From assembly GCA_018623155.1 (NCBI GenBank), contig JAAZVZ010000008.1:1-64000 (forward strand): 64,000 nt of DNA. The letters are read 5' to 3'. The notes beneath the pieces were generated by a model. It worked only from the letters and a program-made list of their open reading frames with translations, was not told the DNA's origin and made no database searches. Position 1 is the stretch's first letter. Each line of letters begins with the position of its first letter. Of this stretch, positions 39,382-49,249 are shown piece by piece. This DNA comes from Glaciecola sp. (GTDB lineage Bacteria; Pseudomonadota; Gammaproteobacteria; Enterobacterales; Alteromonadaceae). The position numbers were made by a program, and so were the translations under genes.

Positions 39382-39846
39382 TCATTTTCCTTGTAAAATC
39401 ATATCGATATGTTCAATGTCATCTTCTAAGTAGACATTAGAAATAGGTAAAAAGTTTAATTTCTTATAAAAATTTTGCAGGTAGACTTGTGCACCTATGG
39501 TAATGCCTTGTCCTGCCCAATGTTGCTCACAAGTAGCTATTGCTTCAAGCATTAATCTATGGGCGATCCCTCGACCTCTAGCTGGCTCTATCACTAACAC
39601 ACGACCGATACTTGGGGTATCGTAACTCAATCCTGCTGGTAAACATCGTGCATAGGCAATACACTCTCCCGCTTGATATCCAACTAAATGCAATGTTTGT
39701 GGGTGGATGTCTTTATCGTCCAAATCCAAATATGCACATGTTTGTTCTACTACGAACACCTGAGCGCGCATTTTTAATAAGTGATACAGAGTATGAGTAT
39801 CAAGTTGTGCAAAGGAAAAAAGCGAGAATTTGAGCATAACCGGCAT
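39382..39846 (-). CDS. GNAT acetyltransferase, ElaA-like
   Basis: 'LYHLLKMRAQVFVVEQTCAYLDLDDKDIHPQTLHLVGY' ElaA N-terminus; 'GRVLVIEPARGRGIAHRLM'. Confidence 0.85.
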   Translation of the reverse strand: MPVMLKFSLFSFAQLDTHTLYHLLKMRAQVFVVEQTCAYLDLDDKDIHPQTLHLVGYQAGECIAYARCLPAGLSYDTPSIGRVLVIEPARGRGIAHRLMLEAIATCEQHWAGQGITIGAQVYLQNFYKKLNFLPISNVYLEDDIEHIDMILQGK

Positions 39847-39906
39847 TGTTAATTTTTGTTGTCAGTGTAACAATATCATCATGCAAAGCAATGATAAAAC
39901 GTTACG

Positions 39907-40674
39907 ATGGATATTCCAAACCCAGAACTGATAGGAAAAGTAAGTAATGAAGAATGGCAGATGCGTGTCGACTTGGCTGCCTGTTACAAACTGCTCGTTC
40001 TACATGAGTGGGATGACCTAATTTATACACATGTCTCAGCAAAGGTACCAGGGACTGAGCATTTTTTAATTAACCCATTCGGCCTAACCTTCAGCGAGGT
40101 CACTGCCTCTAACCTGGTCAAAATCGACATTGATGGAAATATTATTCAGGAAGATTGTCCGTTTGATATTAATCCTGCAGGATTCACGATCCACAGTGCC
40201 GTGCATGCAGCAAGAGACGATGCCACTTGTGTAATTCATATTCATCAAGACGATGCAATTGCCGTTGCCTCACAACAAAGCGGGCTATTACCTTTGAGTC
40301 AATACGCCGCTTTTGCACTAGCCTCCTTGTCTTATCACGACTATGAAGGCCTTGCTGTCGATGCAGGAGAATGCGAGCGACTACAAAGTGATTTAGGTAA
40401 TGCTAATTTTATGTTGCTACCTAATCACGGCGCCTTAACGGTTGGACAAACTATTGGCGATGCGTTTATGCATATGTATGATTTGATTCGCGCCTGTCAG
40501 ATCCAACTTAAAATGCAACAATCCGGCGCTGAGCTGATATATTTGCCACCAGATATTGTGCCAAACATTAAAGCGCAGGCGAATGTTGTTCACACCGGTC
40601 TCACCGGTGGACAAAAAGCCTGGCCAGCCATGTTGCGTCGTGTCAAAGCAGCTTTTCCCGACTTTGACCAATAA
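39907..40674 (+). CDS. class II aldolase/adducin family protein
   Basis: 'YTHVSAKVPGTEHFLINPFGLTFSEVTASNLVKID', 'FTIHSAVHAARDDATCVIHIHQDDAIAVA', 'LLPNHGALTVG'. Confidence 0.88.
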   Translation: MDIPNPELIGKVSNEEWQMRVDLAACYKLLVLHEWDDLIYTHVSAKVPGTEHFLINPFGLTFSEVTASNLVKIDIDGNIIQEDCPFDINPAGFTIHSAVHAARDDATCVIHIHQDDAIAVASQQSGLLPLSQYAAFALASLSYHDYEGLAVDAGECERLQSDLGNANFMLLPNHGALTVGQTIGDAFMHMYDLIRACQIQLKMQQSGAELIYLPPDIVPNIKAQANVVHTGLTGGQKAWPAMLRRVKAAFPDFDQ

Positions 40675-40696
40675 CTTACCAAGATAAGAGAACACA

Positions 40697-41872
40697 ATGA
40701 AAATTACCCACGTTGAAATATTTGATATCCACTGTCCAGATCGTCCTCCATGGAATCCTATTTTTGTGCGCATTCACACCGATGAAGGTATTCATGGTGT
40801 GGGTGAGGCAGGCCTTGCCTATGATTGGGGACACAGTGCTGCGGCGGCAATGATTAAAGAGATCGCTGAAGCGGTTCTCATTGGATACGATCCATTTAAA
40901 ACCGAAGCCTTATGGTCGCGTATGTTACGTGAGAGTTTCTGGGGACTCGGTGGAGGCCCTATTTTATATTCAGCCATGTCAGCCATTGATACGGCTTTGT
41001 GGGATATCAAAGGCAAAGCCTTAAATGTCCCTGTGTATCAACTCCTCGGTGGCAAGACTAACGATAATTTGCGTACCTATGCATCACAATTGCAATTTGA
41101 CTGGGATAAAGAGTGCACCAAGCTAATTCACCCGGAACAATATGCCGCAGCGGCTCGCAAAGCAATGGATGAGGGGTATGATGCGGTAAAAGTCGATCCA
41201 ATTGTCTATGATGAACATGGTGAATCAAGCTTTGACCGCACCAAGTTGTTTACGCCAAAACAAATGAAACTCTTTGGTGACCGCTTAAGAGCGATTCGCG
41301 ATGAAGTCGGTGATGAAGTCGACATAATCTTTGAAGCGCATTCTTTGATGGGCTGCGCGTCTGCGATTCAAATGGGCGCGGTGATTGAAGAAGTCGGCTG
41401 CATGATGTTTGAGGAGCCAGTCAACTATCTCAACTCCGCGGTACACAAAAAAGTCGCCGATAAACTCACTGTCCCGATTGCTGGTGGAGAACGTTTATAT
41501 CATCGTTGGGATGTGCGCCCGTATTTTGAAGATCAGAGTATCGATGTACTCCAACCTGATGTTGGCCTGAGTGGTGGCTTTACCGAGGCAAAGAAAGTCT
41601 GTGATTACGCTGATACTTATGATATCCGTGTTCAAGCTCATGTGTGCGGAGGCCCTGTTGCCACAGCTGCAGCATTACAGCTTGAAGCTGCGATACCAAA
41701 TTTCTTGATTCACGAGCATCATACCTATGCGATAAAGCATTGGAACCGGGAGTTGTGTATTCAGGACTATCAACCACAAAATGGGGAATTTAAGGTACCC
41801 GATTTACCTGGGATCGGTATTGAACTCAATGATGAGGTTGTTAAGCGGTCGCCTCATGTAACCGTAAAATAA
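40697..41872 (+). CDS. mandelate racemase/muconate lactonizing enzyme family (putative sugar-acid dehydratase)
   Basis: 'SAIDTALWDIKGKALNVPVYQLLGG', 'FEEPVNY', 'PIAGGERLYHRWDVRPYFE', 'QAHVCGGPVATAAALQL'. Confidence 0.85.
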   Translation: MKITHVEIFDIHCPDRPPWNPIFVRIHTDEGIHGVGEAGLAYDWGHSAAAAMIKEIAEAVLIGYDPFKTEALWSRMLRESFWGLGGGPILYSAMSAIDTALWDIKGKALNVPVYQLLGGKTNDNLRTYASQLQFDWDKECTKLIHPEQYAAAARKAMDEGYDAVKVDPIVYDEHGESSFDRTKLFTPKQMKLFGDRLRAIRDEVGDEVDIIFEAHSLMGCASAIQMGAVIEEVGCMMFEEPVNYLNSAVHKKVADKLTVPIAGGERLYHRWDVRPYFEDQSIDVLQPDVGLSGGFTEAKKVCDYADTYDIRVQAHVCGGPVATAAALQLEAAIPNFLIHEHHTYAIKHWNRELCIQDYQPQNGEFKVPDLPGIGIELNDEVVKRSPHVTVK

Positions 41873-42675
41873 ACTCGTTTAGCATTGTTATAATACAGCT
41901 CAGGTCTATCTGCATAGGCCTGAGTTAAATATGACCAATACTCACAATATGACATACGCCATGTTAACAATGGAAAATTGCTAGCAATTAACACGCGCTC
42001 TTTCCCAAAATACTCAATACATTGGTCAATCACATACTGAACTTCAGCCCATGTAAACTGAGTGTCCTGCATTTCAAACCCTGAGCATTTTATCACTAAC
42101 GAAGGTATTTGCGATAATGCAAACATCCCAGCACGCCAGTTTTGTCGTTCTGATGAGGATACTGCACAATACCCAGCATGATTGATTACCCAGCGCCAAT
42201 GAGAGTGAGTATGTAGAAGGTCAGACACTCGTTCAACAATTTCTTGGTTAGCCGCATCAAATTGAGCTTCAAATAAGTATCCGTGTTGCGCAAGAATATT
42301 GAGATTGTCAACGGCTTGAGGGTTGCTTAATAATTCTGGTGCAGCGCCATCCAAAATGTGACGCCCCCCAACACAGCGTGGGTATTTTGCAAGTTTCGCC
42401 AAACTCTCAACAAATGCTTCTGAAGGTAACGTCAGATCAAGGGTGGCAATAGCTCGCATTGGTTTTGTTGCAACTGATTCTAGCCAAGCCAACTCGCGCC
42501 AAGGTTGCGTGTTATCAAAACCAGCCTCAATATGTACGTAAGCCTCGCAATGCAACCCCTTGTCAGAGACCTGTAGTGGCAAATTACTCGTGTTACGTAA
42601 CCAGTGATAATGACCTTGCTGCGCATCCCAAATGTGTAAATGCGGATCGATAAATCTCACGGAGTGCTCGCTCAT
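41854..42675 (-). CDS. amidohydrolase family (COG3618-like), putative sugar lactonase
   Basis: 'RFIDPHLHIWDAQQGHYHWL', 'RWVINHAGYC', 'SLVIKCSGFEM', 'RVLIASNFPL'. Confidence 0.82.
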   Translation of the reverse strand: MSEHSVRFIDPHLHIWDAQQGHYHWLRNTSNLPLQVSDKGLHCEAYVHIEAGFDNTQPWRELAWLESVATKPMRAIATLDLTLPSEAFVESLAKLAKYPRCVGGRHILDGAAPELLSNPQAVDNLNILAQHGYLFEAQFDAANQEIVERVSDLLHTHSHWRWVINHAGYCAVSSSERQNWRAGMFALSQIPSLVIKCSGFEMQDTQFTWAEVQYVIDQCIEYFGKERVLIASNFPLLTWRMSYCEYWSYLTQAYADRPELYYNNAKRVYFTVT

Positions 42676-43397
42676 CGCGCTGTATATCCACCATCCAACA
42701 TAGCTAAAGATCCTGTAATAAAGCTTGCCTCATCAGACAAAAGAAAGGCTGCATACGCGGCCACTTCCTCTGCTGTGCCCAGTCGATTTAATGGTTGTTC
42801 CGCTGCTTCTGCACAGTGCACCTCTTGTGCAACTGCGCCACTTCGAGCACAATATTTCGCAATGGCCTCTTGATACAATGGTGTATCAATGGTGCCAGGA
42901 CAAAGGGCATTGGCACGAATATTATAAGCAGCAAAATCGATAGCAGTTGTTTTCACCATTGATGCCAAGGCATGTTTGGATAGGTTATAAGCAAATGAAT
43001 TTGGTTTTGCCACAACCGCTTGGTCTGATGCGACGGCCAAAATAACTCCATTACGCTGAGATTTTAAAGTTGGTAACACGGCCTGCACTGCTGCATACGC
43101 ACCCTTTACATTAAGCGCAAATAAATTGTCAAATGTGGTCTCGTCGGTATCTTCAATGCTTGCAGACAGATGAATACCAGCGTTGCTCACTAACCCATAA
43201 ACAGTGTGTTTTACACAAATATCAGACACGACTTGTTGCACCTGGTCAAAATTGCGCATATCGCAAAAGTGATACTCGCCAACGTCACTAGCATGGATAT
43301 CAAGATTACACACGTGATAGCCATTACTGACAAAGCGCTTAGCCATGGCAAGGCCAATCCCTGAACTGCCGCCTGTTAAAATAATTGTTTTAGACAT
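42672..43397 (-). CDS. short-chain dehydrogenase/reductase
   Basis: 'LTGGSSGIGLAMAKRFV', 'LVSNAGIHLSA', 'SFAYNLSKHAL', 'NALCPGTIDTPLY'. Confidence 0.92.
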   Translation of the reverse strand: MSKTIILTGGSSGIGLAMAKRFVSNGYHVCNLDIHASDVGEYHFCDMRNFDQVQQVVSDICVKHTVYGLVSNAGIHLSASIEDTDETTFDNLFALNVKGAYAAVQAVLPTLKSQRNGVILAVASDQAVVAKPNSFAYNLSKHALASMVKTTAIDFAAYNIRANALCPGTIDTPLYQEAIAKYCARSGAVAQEVHCAEAAEQPLNRLGTAEEVAAYAAFLLSDEASFITGSLAMLDGGYTAR

Positions 43398-43455
43398 GAA
43401 GGTTATTATTGGTCATAAACGGTGTTACTAACCATACTCTGAGAAGGTGCAAATG

Positions 43456-44364
43456 TTAAGCTTGATTTTGAGAAATTACATCTTCTTGAAGGATCGACAA
43501 TGAATCTAAATGTTTTACTAATAAACTAGTCAGTGCTTTAGGCTGTTGCATATGCACATAGTGGTTACCCGGCAAATGGACTGAGTCAAATTGCGATAAC
43601 CAAGACTGCCGCGATGTTGCCTGAAGTGCTACCCGTTCGAAACCATCTTCCCCCATAATTAAGGTCACAGGACAATGGACATTTTGCATGATTGTGCGCG
43701 CTTGTTCATCACTAAAACGCAACGTCGATTGAGTACGCAATCTAGGATCGGTTTTCCAGGTAATTTCAGTCCCTGAAAAATTGACATTCCGCTCCATAAT
43801 CATGGCAGCGTGGGACTCATCTAAACCACTGGCGTTTTGTTTTGCTTTGATTAAGGACTCCCAATCACTGGGTTGCTTAATGGTTTTCAAATACACGCTC
43901 ATTCTCGAACGAAACGCGTTTTGCATTTGTTCAACCGTGCTCTTTTCTGAGCTTGATAAAGGCCCCATAGCCTCTACGCAAATTAACCTTTCAATGCTTT
44001 GTGGCATAATGGAAGCCAGAGAAGAAGATACGATCCCACCCATCGAATGCCCTAATAACGTAACAGATTGCCATTGCTGAGATTGAATCAAAGCATATAA
44101 ATCGAATACGTAATCAGTATGATGATAATGTGCGTCCAGTGAGCGATGAGAACTGTTCCCGTGTCCTGCAAAATCAAGTGCTAACCAATTATATTCTGAG
44201 GCCAAAGCACTTTGTTTCAACTCCCCAAATAACGGTAGCCAGGTATTGGCATTGTCTAACCAACCATGAGTGCACAGTACGATGGGTTTGTTGTCTTGCC
44301 ATGGTACTAAACTGAATCCTGCGAGAGTCAGTCCTGTGGGTAAATCATATTGTTGGGCGATCAC
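43456..44364 (-). CDS. alpha/beta hydrolase
   Basis: 'CTHGWLDNANTWLPL', 'VTLLGHSMGGIVSSSLA' nucleophile elbow. Confidence 0.88.
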   Translation of the reverse strand: MIAQQYDLPTGLTLAGFSLVPWQDNKPIVLCTHGWLDNANTWLPLFGELKQSALASEYNWLALDFAGHGNSSHRSLDAHYHHTDYVFDLYALIQSQQWQSVTLLGHSMGGIVSSSLASIMPQSIERLICVEAMGPLSSSEKSTVEQMQNAFRSRMSVYLKTIKQPSDWESLIKAKQNASGLDESHAAMIMERNVNFSGTEITWKTDPRLRTQSTLRFSDEQARTIMQNVHCPVTLIMGEDGFERVALQATSRQSWLSQFDSVHLPGNHYVHMQQPKALTSLLVKHLDSLSILQEDVISQNQA

Positions 44365-45095
44365 CTACCACGTTCTCGCGGGTTATTATTGCTGGTTGGC
44401 TGACGCTGTGGCTTAGGTGGTGGTACCGTTGGCTCAATGACCTGACCGCGGTTATCGGTAGGTGCGGTTGACAGGTTACCTGGTCTATCATTACTCGACT
44501 GTGTGTTGTTGGAGCGGATGCGTACAGTGGAATGATTCACAACTGGTGTCAAATGACGAATTCTCCGATAAGGTACTCCAATATACTGAAAACCATAACC
44601 ATAGCCAAAACGATACATGTGGCTGTGATGAATGGTCGTAATGTCCACATCTTGTTGATCTTCCCACAAGTGATAACCGCTGACTTGCAAGCTAGGATAG
44701 GTGTAGGCTTGCTCACCGACTGTACCTTGCATTGCCTCAGAAACCGAACCTAATACACTCACAACACGGTCTTTTTTAAACACCATAGGGTCGATAAAAC
44801 CATCAACTACTGCTTTAAATCGTCCTATACTGGCTTCGCGCAAATTGGGCCGCCCATTGGCTTTGAGAGGGTAATGCACAATTTCCATGACCGAGTATTC
44901 AGGCAAATTCTCGACGCCTGCAATCACTCCTCCCCAACGGGCAACGGTGCCTATTGGCACATTATCCATCACAGCGTTTTCATACGTAACCATATTTGTC
45001 ACTGGCGATTGCAAAGACTCAGGTACTGAAACACACGCCGACAACCCAATGGTTAATAACATAACTGAAAATGATTTGTGAGCTTTGTTGAGCAT
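44361..45095 (-). CDS. Slp-family outer membrane lipoprotein
   Basis: lipobox 'IGLSACVSVPESLQ'; 'ARWGGVIAGVENLPEYSVMEIVHYPLKANGRP...GRFKAVVDGFIDPMVFKKDRVVSVLG'; adjacent to tsaB. Confidence 0.88.
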   Translation of the reverse strand: MLNKAHKSFSVMLLTIGLSACVSVPESLQSPVTNMVTYENAVMDNVPIGTVARWGGVIAGVENLPEYSVMEIVHYPLKANGRPNLREASIGRFKAVVDGFIDPMVFKKDRVVSVLGSVSEAMQGTVGEQAYTYPSLQVSGYHLWEDQQDVDITTIHHSHMYRFGYGYGFQYIGVPYRRIRHLTPVVNHSTVRIRSNNTQSSNDRPGNLSTAPTDNRGQVIEPTVPPPKPQRQPTSNNNPRERGR

Positions 45096-45203
45096 AATAG
45101 ACGACTCCTACTATCGGAATCTCAGTGTATGTAAGTAAGGATTAATCGCAACTGAATTTTGACGAGTAATTTGATACGGATTGCGACCTGAGCAGAAATT
45201 GCA

Positions 45204-45890
45204 TTACCTTCCTGGGAGCTTTTTCCACGTAACTGTATCACGTACATATTGCGGCGCTATATCTTCTACCGCTTGCCCTTGTCCTGTAGCAAAGGCCTTG
45301 GCTGCGAGAGGAAGCATATTGCAAGCATCAGGTAATCTGCAAGTGACTTCAACGCCATCGCCTAACTCAGGGTACGCCTCCCAGCCTGTCCCTACTGCGA
45401 CAAACCTCTCTTGAGGAAGTTGTTTCAAAGCATTGATTGGCGACAATACGCTCTCATCACCTTTGATAACAACCAAACCATCAACTACATGATACTGTGC
45501 AAAGTAGACCTCACTCATGCGAGCATCTATTGCGCTGATAATAGGGGTAGTTGATGACTGTGACTCGCCTGTGTGAACGACCGCGCTTTGCGCTAGAGTC
45601 GCTAGGGTAGATATCCCCACCACTGGTATGTCTAATCCTAACGCCAACCCTTGACAATGAGCTGTCGCAATGCGGACCCCCGTAAAGCTTCCTGGGCCTT
45701 GTCCAAATGCGATACCGTCAATGGAAGATTTATCTAATTTGGCTTCCTTTAAAACATCATCGATCATACCAAGTAGTTTTTGTGCATGTTGTTGTGGACA
45801 TTCTTCCCAACGTGAAAATACGCCTTGTGCTGTTTGTAAAGCAACGGAGCATGCTTCTGTTGCAGTATCTATCGCCAATATATTGTTCAT
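45204..45890 (-). CDS. tsaB: tRNA threonylcarbamoyladenosine biosynthesis protein TsaB
   Basis: 'ILAIDTATEACSVAL', 'GIAFGQGPGSFTGVRIATAHCQGLALG'. Confidence 0.95.
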   Translation of the reverse strand: MNNILAIDTATEACSVALQTAQGVFSRWEECPQQHAQKLLGMIDDVLKEAKLDKSSIDGIAFGQGPGSFTGVRIATAHCQGLALGLDIPVVGISTLATLAQSAVVHTGESQSSTTPIISAIDARMSEVYFAQYHVVDGLVVIKGDESVLSPINALKQLPQERFVAVGTGWEAYPELGDGVEVTCRLPDACNMLPLAAKAFATGQGQAVEDIAPQYVRDTVTWKKLPGR

Positions 45891-45899
45891 AGTTCGTAT

Positions 45900-47819
45900 T
45901 TACTCTAATTCTTGTAAAAATTGACATGCCAAGGTTAAATCTCGAGTGCGACGCATATCGGGTAAACTTGATAAGAAAATTTTACCATAATTTTTTGTGA
46001 CCAAGCGAGTATCACAGATGACTAAAACTCCTGAGTCGTTGACATCCCTAATTAATCGACCCGCTCCTTGTTTGAGGGTAATGACCGCTTGTGGTACTTG
46101 AATATCCATGAAAGCATTGCCACCGCGTTTTTTACAATTTTCGATTTTGGCTTGCAACAGAGGATCATCGGGCGCAGCAAAAGGTAACTTGTCAATCAAT
46201 ACACAAATCAAATCATCCCCGCGAACATCTACCCCTTCCCAAAATGCCCCAGTTGCTAGCAGAACGGCACCGGGTTCTGACACATAACTATCTAGTAAAG
46301 CTTGTTTGGAGGTACTCCCCTGCACGAGCAAGGGATTAGCGACGCGCTGAGCTAATGCATCGGCTACGCGATTGAGCATATAGTGTGATGTAAACAACAA
46401 AAAACAACGCCCACGAGCTGCCATGATCAACTCTTGCGCCACCTCTACTACCCTTTCCAGCATAAGAGGATCCGAGGGTTCGGGTAAATTTCTTGGCACA
46501 CATAAAATGGACTGTTTTTGGTAGGCAAACGGTGAATCAAGAACTAATGTTTTAGCCTTGCCCAAACCCAACATATCTTGATAATGAGAAAAGTGTCCAT
46601 TCACCATTAGAGTCGCTGACGTAAAAATCCAACTTCGCAAAGGTGCCTGCGTGAGTTCAGAGAATTTATCCGCTATATTCAGTGGCGTTTGATGCATAAC
46701 AACCTGTTTAGGCGTCGTTTCATACCAGAGACTGACATCGGGTGCACTTAGGTCAGAAACTTCGGCAAAGTCGGATTTACCTTGCACCAGTCGCTCATAA
46801 ATATTATCGAGTGCTTTGTCTCGGCCAATATGATGTTTTAGCATAGCAACCGTTTCGTGCAATGCTTCCCGTAAGCGCGAATGTTGTTCGGCAATCGCCT
46901 GATTTCGCAAAACGTCTTCCCATTTCCCTTTACTGTTGTGTTCACCAAACAAAATTCGTAGCTCACTTGCATGAAGCGCCATCTTACTCGCCATACGTTC
47001 AACTTGTTCGATGTCTTTTAAACTGCTGCGATATACCTGAGTAATATCACGCGCAGCATCATGCAATAATCTTGTCGAAAAATTCACGCCAAAATATTCA
47101 CTGGCGATATCGGGAATTTGATGCGCTTCATCAAAAATAATCGTTTGAGCTTCTGGGATCAGTTCGCCAAATCCCGTGTCCTTAAGAGCTAAATCCGCAA
47201 AAAACAAATGATGATTAACCACAACGATATCCGCCTCCATGGCTTCAGAACGTGCTTTAACCACATAACATCCCTCGTAATCGGGGCAGTCTCGACCTAA
47301 ACAGTTCTCTGCATTGGAGGTAATGAGCGGAATGATGGACGCATCTTCTGCCAAAGCCTGTAACTCTCCTATGTCACCAGAGTGTGTCACTTCAGCCCAA
47401 TCGCGAACTGGTTTCAGCTCTGACAGGGTATTTTTGTCGCTAAACAATGCTGAAGAGCCCGTGTTTTTCTTCATCCTGTACGTACACAAATAATTAGCAC
47501 GGCCTTTGAGTAAAGCAACTTGCAAAGGGGATGATAGAGCCTCTTTAACCACTGGCAAATCCCGGTGAAACAACTGCTCCTGAAGGTTCTTGGTGCCGGT
47601 AGATATAATCGTTTTCTGTCCTGACAAGAAGGCTGGGGCTAAATAAGCAAATGTCTTTCCTGTACCAGTACCTGCTTCAATAATGCTTTTTTGTTTGAGC
47701 TTAATGGCTTCTTCCACAGCGCAGGCCATATCAATTTGCGCTTGCCTAGGCCGATAACCTGGAATGGCTTGACTAAGCAAACCATCTGCCGTGAACACCT
47801 TTTTGGATTGGAAGCGCAT
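45900..47819 (-). CDS. DinG/YoaA-family ATP-dependent helicase
   Basis: 'YRPRQAQIDMACAVEEAIKLKQKSIIEAGTGTGKTFAYLAPAFLSG', 'DEAH', four-Cys Fe-S cluster region 'CTYRMKK..CLGRDCPDYEGC', 'QGAGRLIRD'. Confidence 0.92.
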   Translation of the reverse strand: MRFQSKKVFTADGLLSQAIPGYRPRQAQIDMACAVEEAIKLKQKSIIEAGTGTGKTFAYLAPAFLSGQKTIISTGTKNLQEQLFHRDLPVVKEALSSPLQVALLKGRANYLCTYRMKKNTGSSALFSDKNTLSELKPVRDWAEVTHSGDIGELQALAEDASIIPLITSNAENCLGRDCPDYEGCYVVKARSEAMEADIVVVNHHLFFADLALKDTGFGELIPEAQTIIFDEAHQIPDIASEYFGVNFSTRLLHDAARDITQVYRSSLKDIEQVERMASKMALHASELRILFGEHNSKGKWEDVLRNQAIAEQHSRLREALHETVAMLKHHIGRDKALDNIYERLVQGKSDFAEVSDLSAPDVSLWYETTPKQVVMHQTPLNIADKFSELTQAPLRSWIFTSATLMVNGHFSHYQDMLGLGKAKTLVLDSPFAYQKQSILCVPRNLPEPSDPLMLERVVEVAQELIMAARGRCFLLFTSHYMLNRVADALAQRVANPLLVQGSTSKQALLDSYVSEPGAVLLATGAFWEGVDVRGDDLICVLIDKLPFAAPDDPLLQAKIENCKKRGGNAFMDIQVPQAVITLKQGAGRLIRDVNDSGVLVICDTRLVTKNYGKIFLSSLPDMRRTRDLTLACQFLQELE

Positions 47820-47920
47820 GGATAATTATGATTCCGCAATATGACCTAAACGAGGTTGAAATTATGCCTGTAGATCCACTAGTATGCTACTGTACGAAAG
47901 GTAAAAAAGACACATATACG

Positions 47921-48205
47921 ATGCGTAAACTAGTTTGGATAGCGATATTATCCGTTTCTACCGGGTTAAGTGGGTGCTCGTCACAAGCAATATACAATGA
48001 TTTACAGCGCAATTTTCAAGCACAGTGCTATGAAAAGTTTATCGGCAGTGCGTTACAAGAATGCCTTGAGCGTTATAATACCCCATACCGTTCGTTCAAA
48101 CGACAAAACGAAGAATTATTGGGTAAGGAAAAAACACCCAGTCTGACTGAGTTTGAGAAAAGCAAAGCCAAAGACGCAGAAGAAAAAGCAAAAACTAAGT
48201 ACTAA
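47921..48205 (+). CDS. small putative lipoprotein
   Basis: 'MRKLVWIAILSVSTGLSGCSSQAIYNDLQRN' lipobox LSGC; likely start at ATG 47921. Confidence 0.7.
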   Translation: MRKLVWIAILSVSTGLSGCSSQAIYNDLQRNFQAQCYEKFIGSALQECLERYNTPYRSFKRQNEELLGKEKTPSLTEFEKSKAKDAEEKAKTKY

Positions 48206-48225
48206 GAACAACTAAAATGCACGGG

Positions 48226-49167
48226 TCAGTGCGAAAGCATTTGCCCCCATGGCAAACTTGCTACCCCCATAAACATAACCCAAGTTGCAAAAAACATTTT
48301 GACCTGTACTGGGTTAAACAACAATACAAGGTGCTTGGCAATGGTCCCTCCGACAATCGCACCAATACCTGCAAAAGCCACTATTGGGTAAACAATCGTC
48401 GAAAATCCCTCTGATGAAATGACATTATTTAATACAAAATAGCCAATCCCTGACCATACCGAAAAGGCGGTCAAAATCACCGCACAAGCAATCGACAGGG
48501 TCACCGAAGCATTGCGTAAAATCAAATAGACTGCGACCAACTCTCCCACCCCAACGGATAACCATGCGGTAATCATACCGCCAGCAAACGCCACAATGGG
48601 CAAGGCGATTTTGTCAAACAGGTTGGGTATAAAAATTTGATCCTCTTGTTTCATTTTAGGCAGGGTGACAAATAAAGCCACTGCGAGCAAAATAGAAAAA
48701 CAGCCAAAGACCCAGTGTAATATATTATCTGATTGGGTAACTAAAGCCATCAAACCTGAGTATTGAACCGTCCAAATTCCCAAAAATGAAAACGGTATTG
48801 TTAACCATAGTAATTTAGGCAATACCCGCCAAATCGATCGCAAAAAACTATCTTGTTTCGATAATACATATTGGTCTCGCCAGCTTATGGCACCTGCGAC
48901 CATACCGCAGCATTGAATCGCAAAACTTGTCGCCACAATGTTCATTGGAGTTAATTCAAATTGGTTGAATAAAGGAACAAATACCACACCACCGCCAGCA
49001 CCTGTAGCATTGGCAAATATTGCTCCAACTATGCCAACTAAACTAAATCCTGCGTAATCCTGCACCACTGAAACGGGTTCAGGATGCATAAAGAGGAAAC
49101 CAAATACAGAAAACAACAGTAATAAAAATAAGTAGAGTCTTCTTTTGCGTAGAGCAGAAGTTTTCAT
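48226..49167 (-). CDS. TauE/SafE-family sulfite exporter-like permease
   Basis: 'VGIVGAIFANATGAGGGVVFVPLF', C-terminal 'AGIGAIVGGTIAKHLVLLFNPVQVKMFFATWVMFMGV'; real start probably MKTSALRK at 49167, not 49458. Confidence 0.82.
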   Translation of the reverse strand: MKTSALRKRRLYLFLLLLFSVFGFLFMHPEPVSVVQDYAGFSLVGIVGAIFANATGAGGGVVFVPLFNQFELTPMNIVATSFAIQCCGMVAGAISWRDQYVLSKQDSFLRSIWRVLPKLLWLTIPFSFLGIWTVQYSGLMALVTQSDNILHWVFGCFSILLAVALFVTLPKMKQEDQIFIPNLFDKIALPIVAFAGGMITAWLSVGVGELVAVYLILRNASVTLSIACAVILTAFSVWSGIGYFVLNNVISSEGFSTIVYPIVAFAGIGAIVGGTIAKHLVLLFNPVQVKMFFATWVMFMGVASLPWGQMLSH

Positions 49168-49249
49168 TATTCTTTGTGTAACAAGCAGTGTTATATAACA
49201 ACCACTGTACACAAACCCTTTTAATAAAGAAAGATACAGCAGAAAAAGC

